From the NCBI GenBank assembly GCA_002702685.1, contig PABD01000070.1, positions 1 to 37,096 on the forward strand: a DNA stretch of 37,096 nucleotides, read 5' to 3'. Within the stretch, counting starts at the first letter, position 1; each line of letters opens with the position of its first letter. Shown here one piece after another: positions 26,439 to 33,777 of this stretch. The position numbers and the translations under genes were made by a program. The notes beneath the pieces were generated by a model. The model ran no database searches. It had not been told where the DNA came from and saw nothing but the letters and a program-made list of their open reading frames with translations. The DNA comes from Planctomyces sp. Lineage in GTDB: Bacteria > Planctomycetota > Planctomycetia > Planctomycetales > Planctomycetaceae.

Positions 26439-27818
26439 TCACTCCACGACATAAGGCCCGGCATAGACCCCGCTCGAGAAATCATCCGCCGCGGGGCCGG
26501 TTGCGCGTTCAAGCGATAATTCGAAATACGGAGCGGGTTGAATCTTTACGTAGTGGATCAATGCGTCGAATTCGACCTCCGTGATCACCGCCCCCACCCA
26601 ACCAACAATCACGAATTTGGTGGGGAACTGGAGCAGATCCCCGACCGTCGTCAGAACTCCCGGAATCGTCGCGTAGAGAAACAGAATCCGCGGTTTGCCG
26701 ATTGAATCTCGAAGTTCATCTTCCAGTTCATCTGGAAGGTCATACAGGCCATGCGTCACGAACGGCGTTCTCAGATATTCGGAGTTGTTACCGTTGAGCT
26801 GATTCACTCCGGCGACGTCGTTGTAGTCGAGTCCGGAGACGAGCTGACGCTCGAGGTTGGCGATATTCGCTCCAAAACGCCAGCTGTCTTTTTCGCTCAG
26901 ATTCAAAAGCACCATATTTCCGGGAACATAGCGAATGCCGAGGAGGGGACTGAGGAGACCTCCGAAGAGTTTCGTCCGCTCAAACTGGTGAGGCAGAAAC
27001 AATCCCTCCCACAGCCGATCCGACCCCCCGGTCACATAATGCCCGTCCGCGTGCCAGTTCTGGCAATCCATGATCATCAGCGGATTTCCGCTCAGGTCGA
27101 AGGGAACGCCGATCCCGTCCAGCAAGCGGTTTCCCATCAGCATTTTTTTGAGGTCAAGCGGGTTCAGCGAATCGATATGATCTCCTACATCATAGGGCAG
27201 GACCTTATCGGTGATATCATTTCCCATTCCCATCGCGGTCCAGATGGTGGCGTCGACTGCGAACGGAAGTATCTTCGCCCCTTCACCGATACCGCCCGCG
27301 GGATAAAACGCGGCAGTGGCGGAACGTTGCGGATCAGTTTCTGTGATGCCGATTACCCCCGCGAAGGCCGTAGGCAGAGAACCGTTGGCAAAATCATCGC
27401 GCCGCACGGTGACGGTCACCGCATTCCTGGGGGCGTTCGCTTTGCTGGACGTTGAAAAGTAAACGATATCGGTCGGCAACAGGTCGAGTTCGCAGCTGAC
27501 CTCCGCACCAGCGTGACGTCTGTATACGGCGACCGCACAGTCGATGGCATCCTAGTCGTCGCTATGAGAGCCATCGTGATATTTCATCCGATGAGCGACG
27601 GTCTGCATCGCGGAGAGTGCGGACACATCTGCCGCTGACTGCAGTCGACCGTTCGTTACGGATATCATGCCGATATCCACAACGAGCGCCGTCAGTACCA
27701 TAAAGATGACGATGAACAACGCACTTAACGGAAGGATGTTTCCGTTTCTATGGCTGGACGATTTCATTCGTCTTCGAAGGGCGATCAGCATGGGATGGTC
27801 AGACTTGTTAGACGACAT
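26439..27818 (-). pseudogene. TadG-like pilus-assembly protein, broken by an in-frame TAG
   Basis: Two open pieces lie in one frame. From the ATG at 27818, 88 codons encode a planctomycete TadG-like N-terminus: a basic start, then NGNILPLSALFIVIFMVLTALVVDIG as one membrane helix and the typical RLQSAADVSALSAMQTV. A TAG at 27552-27554 ends this piece. The same frame then continues without shift to 26439, encoding about 370 residues with the usual downstream features (NAVTVTVRRDD, then a von Willebrand-like body with LPFAVD, NMVLLNLSEK, KFVIVGWVGAV). No good start lies near 27479, where the second piece could begin, and it would lack a membrane anchor. One nonsense change in an otherwise intact gene is the simplest reading. 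The full-length product would be ~459 residues, anchored in the inner membrane. Confidence 0.75.
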
Positions 27819-27925
27819 GGAATCGGGATGGCGTCGTCCCTGCCATTACCGATCGAACGTTAACATTGGGGAGCACAAAGTCATATTTGCATCATTAAAT
27901 GAATTCTCAATCACACACCCATTGG

Positions 27926-28387
27926 TCATTCATGAACCATGGTGCAGACACCTCGAAGTGTGTACGAGGCAAACGCACTGAACGGCAGCGAACAGATTTT
28001 GCTTGCGGGGATACGCACTTCGATGGTGACAATATCTCCCGGGATCGCATTCTCCAGTTCGTTCTCGGCCTCGTCGCGATCGATCAATACGTCGACTTCG
28101 ATCGATTCCTTGTTGTGCGTGACATTCGTCGCCAGGAATTCCCGCGCCGAATCGCGAATGCCCCGGGTGTTCGAACCATTCACGACCGCGCGACGACAGG
28201 CATCGCACGCGGAGGTGGTCATCAGCTGTTGCGCGGACATGATGATTCCGAATTCAATGATCTCGAACACGATCAACAGGAAGAGGGGCAGCACGACGGC
28301 GAATTCGACTAACGCCGCACCGCCGCGTTACCGCAATCGGGGGATCTGGTCAGGTTGTTGCCTGGAATTAATCCTGCTTCTGAACAT
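27926..28387 (-). pseudogene. TadE-like pseudopilin, broken by an in-frame TAA before the cleavage site
   Basis: From ATG 28387 the frame reads 19 basic residues, then TAA (28328-28330), then at once RGGAALVEFAVVLPLFLLI, the classic TadE prepilin motif (cleavage after Gly, Glu at +5, hydrophobic helix). The frame continues to 27926 as a typical TadE body (MSAQQLMTTSACDACRRAV, REFLATNVT, DIVTIEVRIPAS). The leader and the body therefore share a frame and are separated only by one stop exactly where a charged or polar residue is expected. The next possible start, GTG 28294, lies inside the hydrophobic helix and would remove the processing site. It lies upstream of the broken TadG-like gene on the same strand, so both decayed parts belong to one locus. 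A TadF-like assignment is also possible. Confidence 0.75.
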
Positions 28388-28526
28388 GATTGGCTCATCT
28401 TTCTTTGAGGAACCAATTGAAAACCATTCTCCATCCCGAAAAAAGAGACGCTCCTTCGCATCTCGAAAACAGTTCGTCCGACTCCTTCTGCCTGGGTGCG
28501 GACAGGTCTCCTGGAGTCAGAACGAA

Positions 28527-28841
28527 TCAGTCGCCTGTCTGCGGCAACTTAGAGAATACTGAATGCCCACCCGCCCTGATTGTGAAAGTCGTAATTTCGC
28601 GACTGAGGGTCAGCGTGTCGTCAGATGGTGTATCGTACAATACAGCCTGATCGTCCCCGCCGTAATTCGCATAGGAAATATATCGATCAAATCCGCTCCC
28701 GGAGATGCTGAACCCACTCCCGACCATACTCGCTTCCAACATCGAATCGTTGAATGGAGAGACAACGAAGAATCGTCGGTACACAGGTTCGGGGAGCGTC
28801 TCTTCACGTGAGTTTTCCTGTCTTGAGTTTACGGTTGGCAA
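28527..28841 (-). pseudogene. Fragment of a planctomycete surface repeat protein
   Basis: The frame has only a TTG start at 28841 and is closed by TGA a short way upstream, so it looks like the tail of something larger. The readable core (SPFNDSMLEASMVGSGFS, FDRYISYANYGGDDQAVLYD, SDDTLTL) resembles the 'GFDxVxAxxxGGxDxAxLYDSxxDDTF' units found in large planctomycete cadherin- or dockerin-type surface proteins. Only about one and a half units remain. It precedes two other broken minus-strand genes, which supports decay. An intact small gene is less likely because there is no ribosome binding site or signal peptide. Confidence 0.45.
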
Positions 28842-28862
28842 TTTTGTCCTTCTCTTCCTAAA

Positions 28863-28899
28863 CTGGTAACTGAACCTGTAATTTCATCTCAGTTACCAG
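28863..28899. repeat. 11-bp perfect inverted repeat
   Basis: CTGGTAACTGA (28863-28873) and its exact complement (28889-28899) flank a 15-base loop. No U-run follows on either strand, so an operator or a residual recombination site is as likely as a terminator. It lies between the decayed minus-strand patch and the sugar-kinase gene. Confidence 0.5.
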
Positions 28900-28904
28900 A
28901 CTTC

Positions 28905-28940
28905 ATCCTCGCTGAATTCAGTATCCTCGCTGAATACAGT
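28905..28940. repeat. Two adjacent 18-base direct repeats
   Basis: Units 28905-28922 and 28923-28940 match at 17 of 18 bases (ATCCTCGCTGAATNCAGT) and touch end to end. They sit ~90 bases before the sugar-kinase ATG and just after an inverted repeat. They could be paired regulator sites or a small tandem duplication. Confidence 0.55.
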
Positions 28941-29031
28941 GACGGTCTTTTCACCTCTCCCCGGATGCTGAGATTCCAGTCAACGTCCACCACAGAGACG
29001 ACAATGCAGAAAAGACACGGAGGAGAAGACG

Positions 29032-29916
29032 ATGAGTTTCAACCCCAAAGTGGTTGGGATCGGAGAGATCCTCTGGGATGTATTTCCCGACGGAGAGCGT
29101 CTTGGCGGCGCCCCCTCAAATTTCGCCTGCCATTGCCATCAACTCGGAGCTGATGCCTACCCGGTCAGTTGTGTCGGCGATGATGACCTCGGTCACCGCA
29201 CCCATAGCGAACTCGAGCAACGCGGTGTCAGCCCGGAGTTCATCCAGCAAAGCGATGCTTATCCGACTGGCCGCGTCTTGGTCACGCTGGATGAGGGGGG
29301 CAAACCGACCTATCAGATCATTGAAGACGTGGCGTGGGATTATCTAACCTTCACCCCGCAATGGAAATCACTCGCCGAAAGCCTGAACGCCGCCTGTTTC
29401 GGTGTGCTCTCACAACGGTCCCCCCAATCGCGCGAAACCGTCCGTGAGTTTCTGCGTCACATGCCGGAGGACTCGCTCCGCATCTTCGACGTGAACCTGC
29501 GAAAACCGTTCTACTCGAAAGAACTCGTGGCGGACTCACTGGAATTGGCGACGATCCTCAAATTGAGCGACGAAGAACTCCCCGTGCTGGCTGACTATTT
29601 CGGCCTGTCAGGAACGGTGCGGGAGCAACTGGCGGCCCTGCGGGAGCGTTTCCACTTGTCGCTGATCGCCTACACCCGCGGCAGCGAAGGTAGTATCCTG
29701 GCCGGCGCTCATGAGACGGACGAAAATGCCGGCGTCGACACGAAGGTCATCGACTCGGTTGGCGCGGGCGATTCTTTCACCGCGTCACTTTGTGTCGGCC
29801 TGCTGAAAGGCCTTCCACTCGCGGAGGTCAATGCGTTCGCCAACCGCGTGGCCGCTTACGTCTGCTCCCAGAAAGGAGCCTGCCCCAAGTTGCCACCGGA
29901 ACTGAAATCAATCTGA
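29032..29916 (+). CDS. PfkB-family carbohydrate kinase (fructokinase-like)
   Basis: 294 residues. It transfers phosphate from ATP to a sugar, probably fructose or a similar hexose. PfkB signatures: GGAPSNFACHCHQLG near residue 25 (substrate-binding Gly-rich stretch), FDVNLRKPFYS near residue 155, and VIDSVGAGDSFTASL near residue 240 with the catalytic Asp and anion hole. The early GEILWDVFPDG is common in fructokinase-like members. The ribosome binding site GGAGGAG (29019-29025) is the best in the window. The gene stands alone: decayed genes precede it on the other strand, and a strong terminator follows 24 bases after its stop. Confidence 0.88.
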   Translation: MSFNPKVVGIGEILWDVFPDGERLGGAPSNFACHCHQLGADAYPVSCVGDDDLGHRTHSELEQRGVSPEFIQQSDAYPTGRVLVTLDEGGKPTYQIIEDVAWDYLTFTPQWKSLAESLNAACFGVLSQRSPQSRETVREFLRHMPEDSLRIFDVNLRKPFYSKELVADSLELATILKLSDEELPVLADYFGLSGTVREQLAALRERFHLSLIAYTRGSEGSILAGAHETDENAGVDTKVIDSVGAGDSFTASLCVGLLKGLPLAEVNAFANRVAAYVCSQKGACPKLPPELKSI

Positions 29917-29940
29917 CGTGCCATGCATCCCCAACAAAAA

Positions 29941-29980
29941 AGGAATCGGAGAAAAGCTCTCTCCGATTCCTTTCTTTTTT
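29941..29980. terminator. Strong intrinsic terminator, probably two-way
   Basis: A perfect 12-bp stem (29941-29952 with 29960-29971), a 7-base loop, a T-rich run on the plus strand (29971-29980) and an A-run before the stem (29936-29941), which becomes a U-run in minus-strand RNA. It serves the kinase gene and probably the convergent ABC genes ending at 30011. Confidence 0.92.
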
Positions 29981-30010
29981 ATTCCGGTCGTGTCTTAAAC
30001 TCATTCACGA

Positions 30011-30694
30011 TCATGCAGCATTTCTGTGGGCCAGTTCCTGCGGTACGCCGTTGACGAGTTGGATCGAACGCTGTGCATAGCTGGCCGTTTCCTTGTCGTG
30101 GGTCACCATGACGATCGTGCGACCGTCTTCGTGGAACTCTCTCAGGAAATTCATCGCCTGCTTCCGGGTTTCGGGATCGAGGTTCCCCGTCGGTTCATCC
30201 GCGAGGATGATCTCCGGGTTGTTCGCTAACGTCCGCGCGAGGGCGACCCGTTGCTGCTGCCCCTGGCTCAACTCCGCGGGGCGATGATCCGTGCGATCCG
30301 CCAGACCGACACGTTCCAGAAGTTCCAGCGCCCGTTCCTGCTGCTCTTTCGCCGGGACTTTGGAGAGCATCATCGGGATCTGCACGTTTTCACGCGCCGT
30401 CAGCCACGGAACGAGATTGAACGTTTGAAATACGAAACCGATTCTGCGATTACGGAGGCTGGCCCGTTCTTCGAGCGACAAACCATATAACGAAACGCCA
30501 TCGAGTTCGACATTCCCGGATGTCGGCGAAAGCATTCCGCCCAGCACTGACAGCAGGGTCGTCTTTCCACTGCCGCTGGGACCGACAATCGCCACGAAGT
30601 CGTTTTCGGGGATCGTCAGGCTGCAGTTATCGAGCGCGTGTACGGTGTTACCACGTCGCACGTAAGTCTGCGATACAGATTCGAGTTGATACAT
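30011..30694 (-). CDS. ABC transporter ATP-binding protein (MacB/LolD type)
   Basis: 227 residues from the ATG at 30694 (MYQLESVS); an opening from 30859 would add a stretch overlapping the permease gene and unlike the family. Walker [10 protein letters not shown] (residues ~38-46), Q-loop [11 protein letters not shown], signature [15 protein letters not shown] (LSGGQ with Gln in place of the first Gly), Walker [13 protein letters not shown] and the switch His in MVTHD are all present. This subgroup powers FtsX-type permeases that pull or export substrates rather than import them. AGAGG lies ~11 bases upstream of the start. It is the last gene of a three-gene minus-strand set with the permease and a thioredoxin-fold protein. 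Confidence 0.92.
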   Translation of the reverse strand: MYQLESVSQTYVRRGNTVHALDNCSLTIPENDFVAIVGPSGSGKTTLLSVLGGMLSPTSGNVELDGVSLYGLSLEERASLRNRRIGFVFQTFNLVPWLTARENVQIPMMLSKVPAKEQQERALELLERVGLADRTDHRPAELSQGQQQRVALARTLANNPEIILADEPTGNLDPETRKQAMNFLREFHEDGRTIVMVTHDKETASYAQRSIQLVNGVPQELAHRNAA

Positions 30695-30758
30695 ATTGTG
30701 ATAGCCTCTGTTTGAATGGAATTCTGTTCGCCAGTGTCGCTGCTGATTCGCTCGGGAA

Positions 30759-31985
30759 TCACGCGTCGTTGAATACGAGGCAGGGATCCAGCCCGGCCGC
30801 GCGGCGCGCGGGAAGATAACTTGCGGCGAGCGCGACGGCCGTCGCCGAAAGAATCCCAATCAGAAAGAGTTGTGGAATCGGCGAGACCTGAATTCCCAGC
30901 AGGCTCGGACCGAGTACGATGGCGAGGATGGTTCCGGCGATGAAACCACCAATCCCCCCCATGATGCCCAGCAGCAGGGCTTTGCCGAGGAACAGGCTGG
31001 TCACAAATCCCCGAGTGGCTCCGAGGGCCATCAGGGTACCGATCTCCTTGCGACGTTCTGTTACATTCGCGTACATGACGCTGGCAATACTGGCGGCCGC
31101 AACCAGCAACAGAATCGCAAAGAACACCCAGGAGAGGCGCGACATCAAACCGTTTACGGCCACCTGCGTTTCGACCACTTGAGCGATGGTGATGACACGG
31201 GTCTCGGGAAGTTCCGCGGAGAGGTCTGATATCAGATCCCCTGCGGCATCGTCACAACAGGCCATGATCTCGATCACATTCACGACCGGCCCTGCCCCGG
31301 AAAGATCCTGGACCGAATGCAGATGCGCGAACATGCGACTGTCGTCGATGGTACCGGTCGCCGGTAATACGGCAATCACGTTGAACTTCTCATCGAAGAG
31401 CGTCAGCTTCTTGCCGACTTTGGCGTTCAGTTGCGCAGCGACATCGCTTCCGAGAATGAGTTCCCGCTCGCCCAGCTCCTGAATGGTACGCGTATGTGCG
31501 AGCGATTCGGGCGAATTGTCCGCATCCAAAGTAGCCGGAGTCGCGCAGCAGCCACGATCGCTCCCGACCGCGTTAGTGAGCATTCCCAGTCCCTGCCACG
31601 CAGACTTCTTCTGAAATTCATTCTTAGGCAGAATGCCGGTGAGCGTGACTTCGCGGGAGTTCACCGTCGTTTCGACACACAATTTCGGCGCGAGATTCTG
31701 TACACCGGGGAGTTGTGCGAGGGCCAACCGGGTGACGTATTCTTCCGGCATTGTTCGCCCGTGCAAATCGGCGGCATAGTAGTCCTGCAAGGTCACCTCG
31801 GGGGGCATCACCAGCACGTTCGCCCCGAGCGATTCCATATCGCTGTTGATGCGATCCTCGGAATAGATCGTGATATTCTGAATGGCGACGAGCGCCATGA
31901 CCCCGAGCGTGACCGCAATGAGGCTGGTGAGCATCGGCGTCGGCCGTTGCCAGACCTCTTTGAGGATCAAGTGACGTAGTTTCAT
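30759..31985 (-). CDS. FtsX-like ABC permease with paired cysteines in its outer domain
   Basis: 408 residues from the ATG at 31985, chosen because AGGA lies 9 bases ahead; two earlier in-frame starts lack this. One N-terminal helix ([18 protein letters not shown]), a large periplasmic domain of ~230 residues, then three C-terminal helices with the FtsX/MacB motif ([18 protein letters not shown]). The ending [16 protein letters not shown] is typical. Unusual are two adjacent Cys pairs in the periplasmic domain: Cys146-Cys147 (GCCATP) and Cys243-Cys244 (ACCDDA). The second shares CCDD with the tail of the neighbouring thioredoxin-fold protein. The substrate is unknown; the Cys pairs suggest metal or thiol chemistry (inferred). 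Confidence 0.88.
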   Translation of the reverse strand: MKLRHLILKEVWQRPTPMLTSLIAVTLGVMALVAIQNITIYSEDRINSDMESLGANVLVMPPEVTLQDYYAADLHGRTMPEEYVTRLALAQLPGVQNLAPKLCVETTVNSREVTLTGILPKNEFQKKSAWQGLGMLTNAVGSDRGCCATPATLDADNSPESLAHTRTIQELGERELILGSDVAAQLNAKVGKKLTLFDEKFNVIAVLPATGTIDDSRMFAHLHSVQDLSGAGPVVNVIEIMACCDDAAGDLISDLSAELPETRVITIAQVVETQVAVNGLMSRLSWVFFAILLLVAAASIASVMYANVTERRKEIGTLMALGATRGFVTSLFLGKALLLGIMGGIGGFIAGTILAIVLGPSLLGIQVSPIPQLFLIGILSATAVALAASYLPARRAAGLDPCLVFNDA

Positions 31986-32056
31986 GGATTCCATTCCTGT
32001 AGGGGAGTTCAAGCCGGGTAGCGTTTCCTGTCGCGTTGGCGGTGACTTCGATACCT

Positions 32057-32848
32057 TTAACGGCGCGTGGGAGCGGCCCCTTTAGCGGTTTGCCCCTTCA
32101 CGGTTTGATTATGTTTGCAGTTTTCGTCATCACAGCATTTGCCGGCCGCGGCCAGTTTGGATGCGAGTTCATTCGCCGTGACGCGTTCATCGAACATGCC
32201 AACCATCACTCCGGGAGGCGCGATGAAGGCGACCACCGGTGTCTTTTTGTCGGTCGGAATTTTCAGTTGTTTAAGAAACTTCGCTTCCTGCGGATCGCCG
32301 GCGAGAACCGGAATCACGCGAGTCCGTTCGCTGTAGTGGGCATCCTGTTTGAAATGCGCGACCCCTGCGGGAATCTGTGACTGCGGACTCGGCAGGACAC
32401 ACAGCGCGACGAGTTGGTTGTCCTGAAGCGTTTTCAAGCAGGTCGCCTGAATGGGGGAAACGATACAGGCCAGCGCCTGTTGCTCGCTGATCTGCCTGGG
32501 AATGACGCTGCAGACAGCGCCATTGGGAGCCAGAATCGCTACCGCTGGCATGGGAAGCCGGGTGGCATCGAACTGTTTGACGAGCGCCGCTTCCTGAGCA
32601 TCCGCGACGTGAACCGGCACAATCGTGGCGTCCGTCCGGTCGGCAAGCGTCGTGGTCAATGTCTCATGCATCTGCTGAGTCGCGGCATCATTCGCTTTGA
32701 AAAACAGGATGAACGCAAACTGATTCTCTTTCGCCGCCTCGGCAACGGCCTGTTCGGCGGGTCCAGCCGCCTGGGTAACCTGGGTGGTCAACAGCACGGC
32801 GGTGGTGAGAGTGCAAATGACGGTTCGAGAAAGGACATTCCATGTCAT
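32057..32848 (-). CDS. Secreted protein with two thioredoxin-like folds and a Cys-rich tail
   Basis: 263 residues with a Sec signal ([20 protein letters not shown]). The body looks like two thioredoxin-fold units: residues ~40-130 ([35 protein letters not shown] with a cis-Pro-like turn) and ~140-235 ([21 protein letters not shown]). Neither has the CxxC redox motif. The tail reads [11 protein letters not shown], with Cys238, Cys239, Cys244 and His246, a likely soft-metal site. A GAGGAG ribosome binding site lies 8 bases before the ATG. The permease gene starts 71 bases downstream on the same strand, so the protein probably feeds or senses the substrate of that exporter in the periplasm. Confidence 0.72.
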   Translation of the reverse strand: MTWNVLSRTVICTLTTAVLLTTQVTQAAGPAEQAVAEAAKENQFAFILFFKANDAATQQMHETLTTTLADRTDATIVPVHVADAQEAALVKQFDATRLPMPAVAILAPNGAVCSVIPRQISEQQALACIVSPIQATCLKTLQDNQLVALCVLPSPQSQIPAGVAHFKQDAHYSERTRVIPVLAGDPQEAKFLKQLKIPTDKKTPVVAFIAPPGVMVGMFDERVTANELASKLAAAGKCCDDENCKHNQTVKGQTAKGAAPTRR

Positions 32849-33353
32849 AAGTGGGCTCCTCGCAGTTTACATTGAGCCAGTCAGGAATCGTTCGCAATGA
32901 TCCACTGGCGAATTTGTTTTATTCAGGGAGACGCGAACTTCGCGCGCGTAGCGTCAGAGAAAGCATTTCGCGCGAAGGATAAGCGCGGGCAGCGGACGTT
33001 CGTCCTGCCGTAATTCGGAGATGCACAGAACACGAACGAGCTCATTGATTTAACTGCGGTTCCAGAGCAGAACCATCGCCGAAAAGAAATTCAAAGCCGC
33101 GTCGTTTGAGTGCATCAACGCCAGCGTACTGTGAAACATGTACACCGCCTGGACGGTTTTGAATTCCAGACCCGCACCTCGGTAGATGTATCGACCCCGA
33201 TCTGATACACCTGCAGGATTTCGGCGTCCTTCTGTGTCGTTTGTAGCGATTTTGCTGATGCCGCCGGAAAAGAAAAGGACGGATCATCCAATCACCTCGG
33301 TGGCTCTTCCCAGGTGAAGTATGATCCGTCCCGAAGCCTGATCTCATTTCCCT
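32849..33353. other. Intergenic region between two minus-strand operons
   Basis: This 505-base spacer holds the terminator of the upstream dab-hpf operon (33268-33331) and must hold the promoter of the thioredoxin/ABC operon. A 9-bp inverted repeat (32938-32946 with 32969-32977, CTTCGCGCG type, 22-base loop) lies ~90-130 bases before the thioredoxin-fold gene and could be an operator. A GC-rich hairpin lies near 32988-33010. No clear -35/-10 pair was seen, and the short open frames here have no ATG with a ribosome binding site. Confidence 0.5.
33268..33331 (-). terminator. Long hairpin terminator after the dab-hpf operon
   Basis: In minus-strand RNA the outer arms GGACGGATCAT/ATGATCCGTCC (33321-33331 with 33277-33287) pair perfectly over 11 bases. 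An inner CACCT/AGGTG pair closes a second stem, and the hairpin is followed by UUUUCUUUU (complement of 33268-33276). It begins ~22 bases after the stop of the HPF-family gene. Confidence 0.88.
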
Positions 33354-33716
33354 TCAGGCAGTTTCTACCGCAGGAGATTCGGCTTCCAGGTCCTTTTTCG
33401 GTGGGCGGCGGAACTGACTCGCCTTCTGCAATGAGCGAGTAATCGACTGCAGTGAACGACGAGTGACATTCATGCTCGCTTTTTCAAAATCTTCTCCCCG
33501 GCCGTAAACCACCAGCACGGAGGAACCATCCATATCGATCATGAGACGGCAGGACTTATCCACACCACCCCGCGGGCCGTTTACATCACTGAACGTCATC
33601 GAGATATGGTGTATCGCGTGCCGGAAACGGTCAAAGGTGGATTGAACTCGTTGCTCACACAATTTTTTGAAGGCGTGAGTCATTCTTTTCGTACGGTCGA
33701 CAACTTCGATTTTCAT
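33354..33716 (-). CDS. HPF/RaiA-family ribosome-associated factor
   Basis: 120 residues, the length of short HPF/YfiA proteins. The fold is beta-alpha-beta-beta-beta-alpha: MKIEVVDRT, a first basic helix (FKKLCEQRVQSTFDRFRHAI), HISMTFSDVNGPRGGVDKSCRLMIDM (the conserved DVNGP-type turn), a strand SVLVVYGRG and the second helix (DFEKASMNVTRRSLQSITRSLQK) with a basic face. Such proteins bind the 30S mRNA/tRNA channel and silence or protect ribosomes in stress. The Pro/Glu-rich tail lacks the dimerisation domain of long HPF. GGAG/GGAAG precede the ATG. The gene follows dabA by 61 bases, so its level probably tracks inorganic-carbon uptake. Confidence 0.82.
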   Translation of the reverse strand: MKIEVVDRTKRMTHAFKKLCEQRVQSTFDRFRHAIHHISMTFSDVNGPRGGVDKSCRLMIDMDGSSVLVVYGRGEDFEKASMNVTRRSLQSITRSLQKASQFRRPPKKDLEAESPAVETA

Positions 33717-33777
33717 TCTTCCACTCCCGTTCTATTGAAATCAGGAATCACAAACTTTGGCAGTTGATTCAGAAAAA

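Noticed and set aside
26751-27455. Plus-strand frame opposite the TadG-like gene
   Set aside because: The minus strand carries recognisable TadG-like sequence continuing in frame past the stop; the plus product has no family resemblance.
26439-28387. Stop-codon reassignment as an explanation for the two broken tad genes
   Set aside because: TAA, TAG and TGA all serve as normal ends of intact genes elsewhere in the window, so a genome-wide change of meaning is not supported.
33042-33347. Minus-strand frames between the HPF-family gene and the thioredoxin-fold gene, including one reading YIYRGAGLEFKTVQAVYMFHS
   Set aside because: They run through the long terminator hairpin, and the second frame has no start codon with a ribosome binding site.
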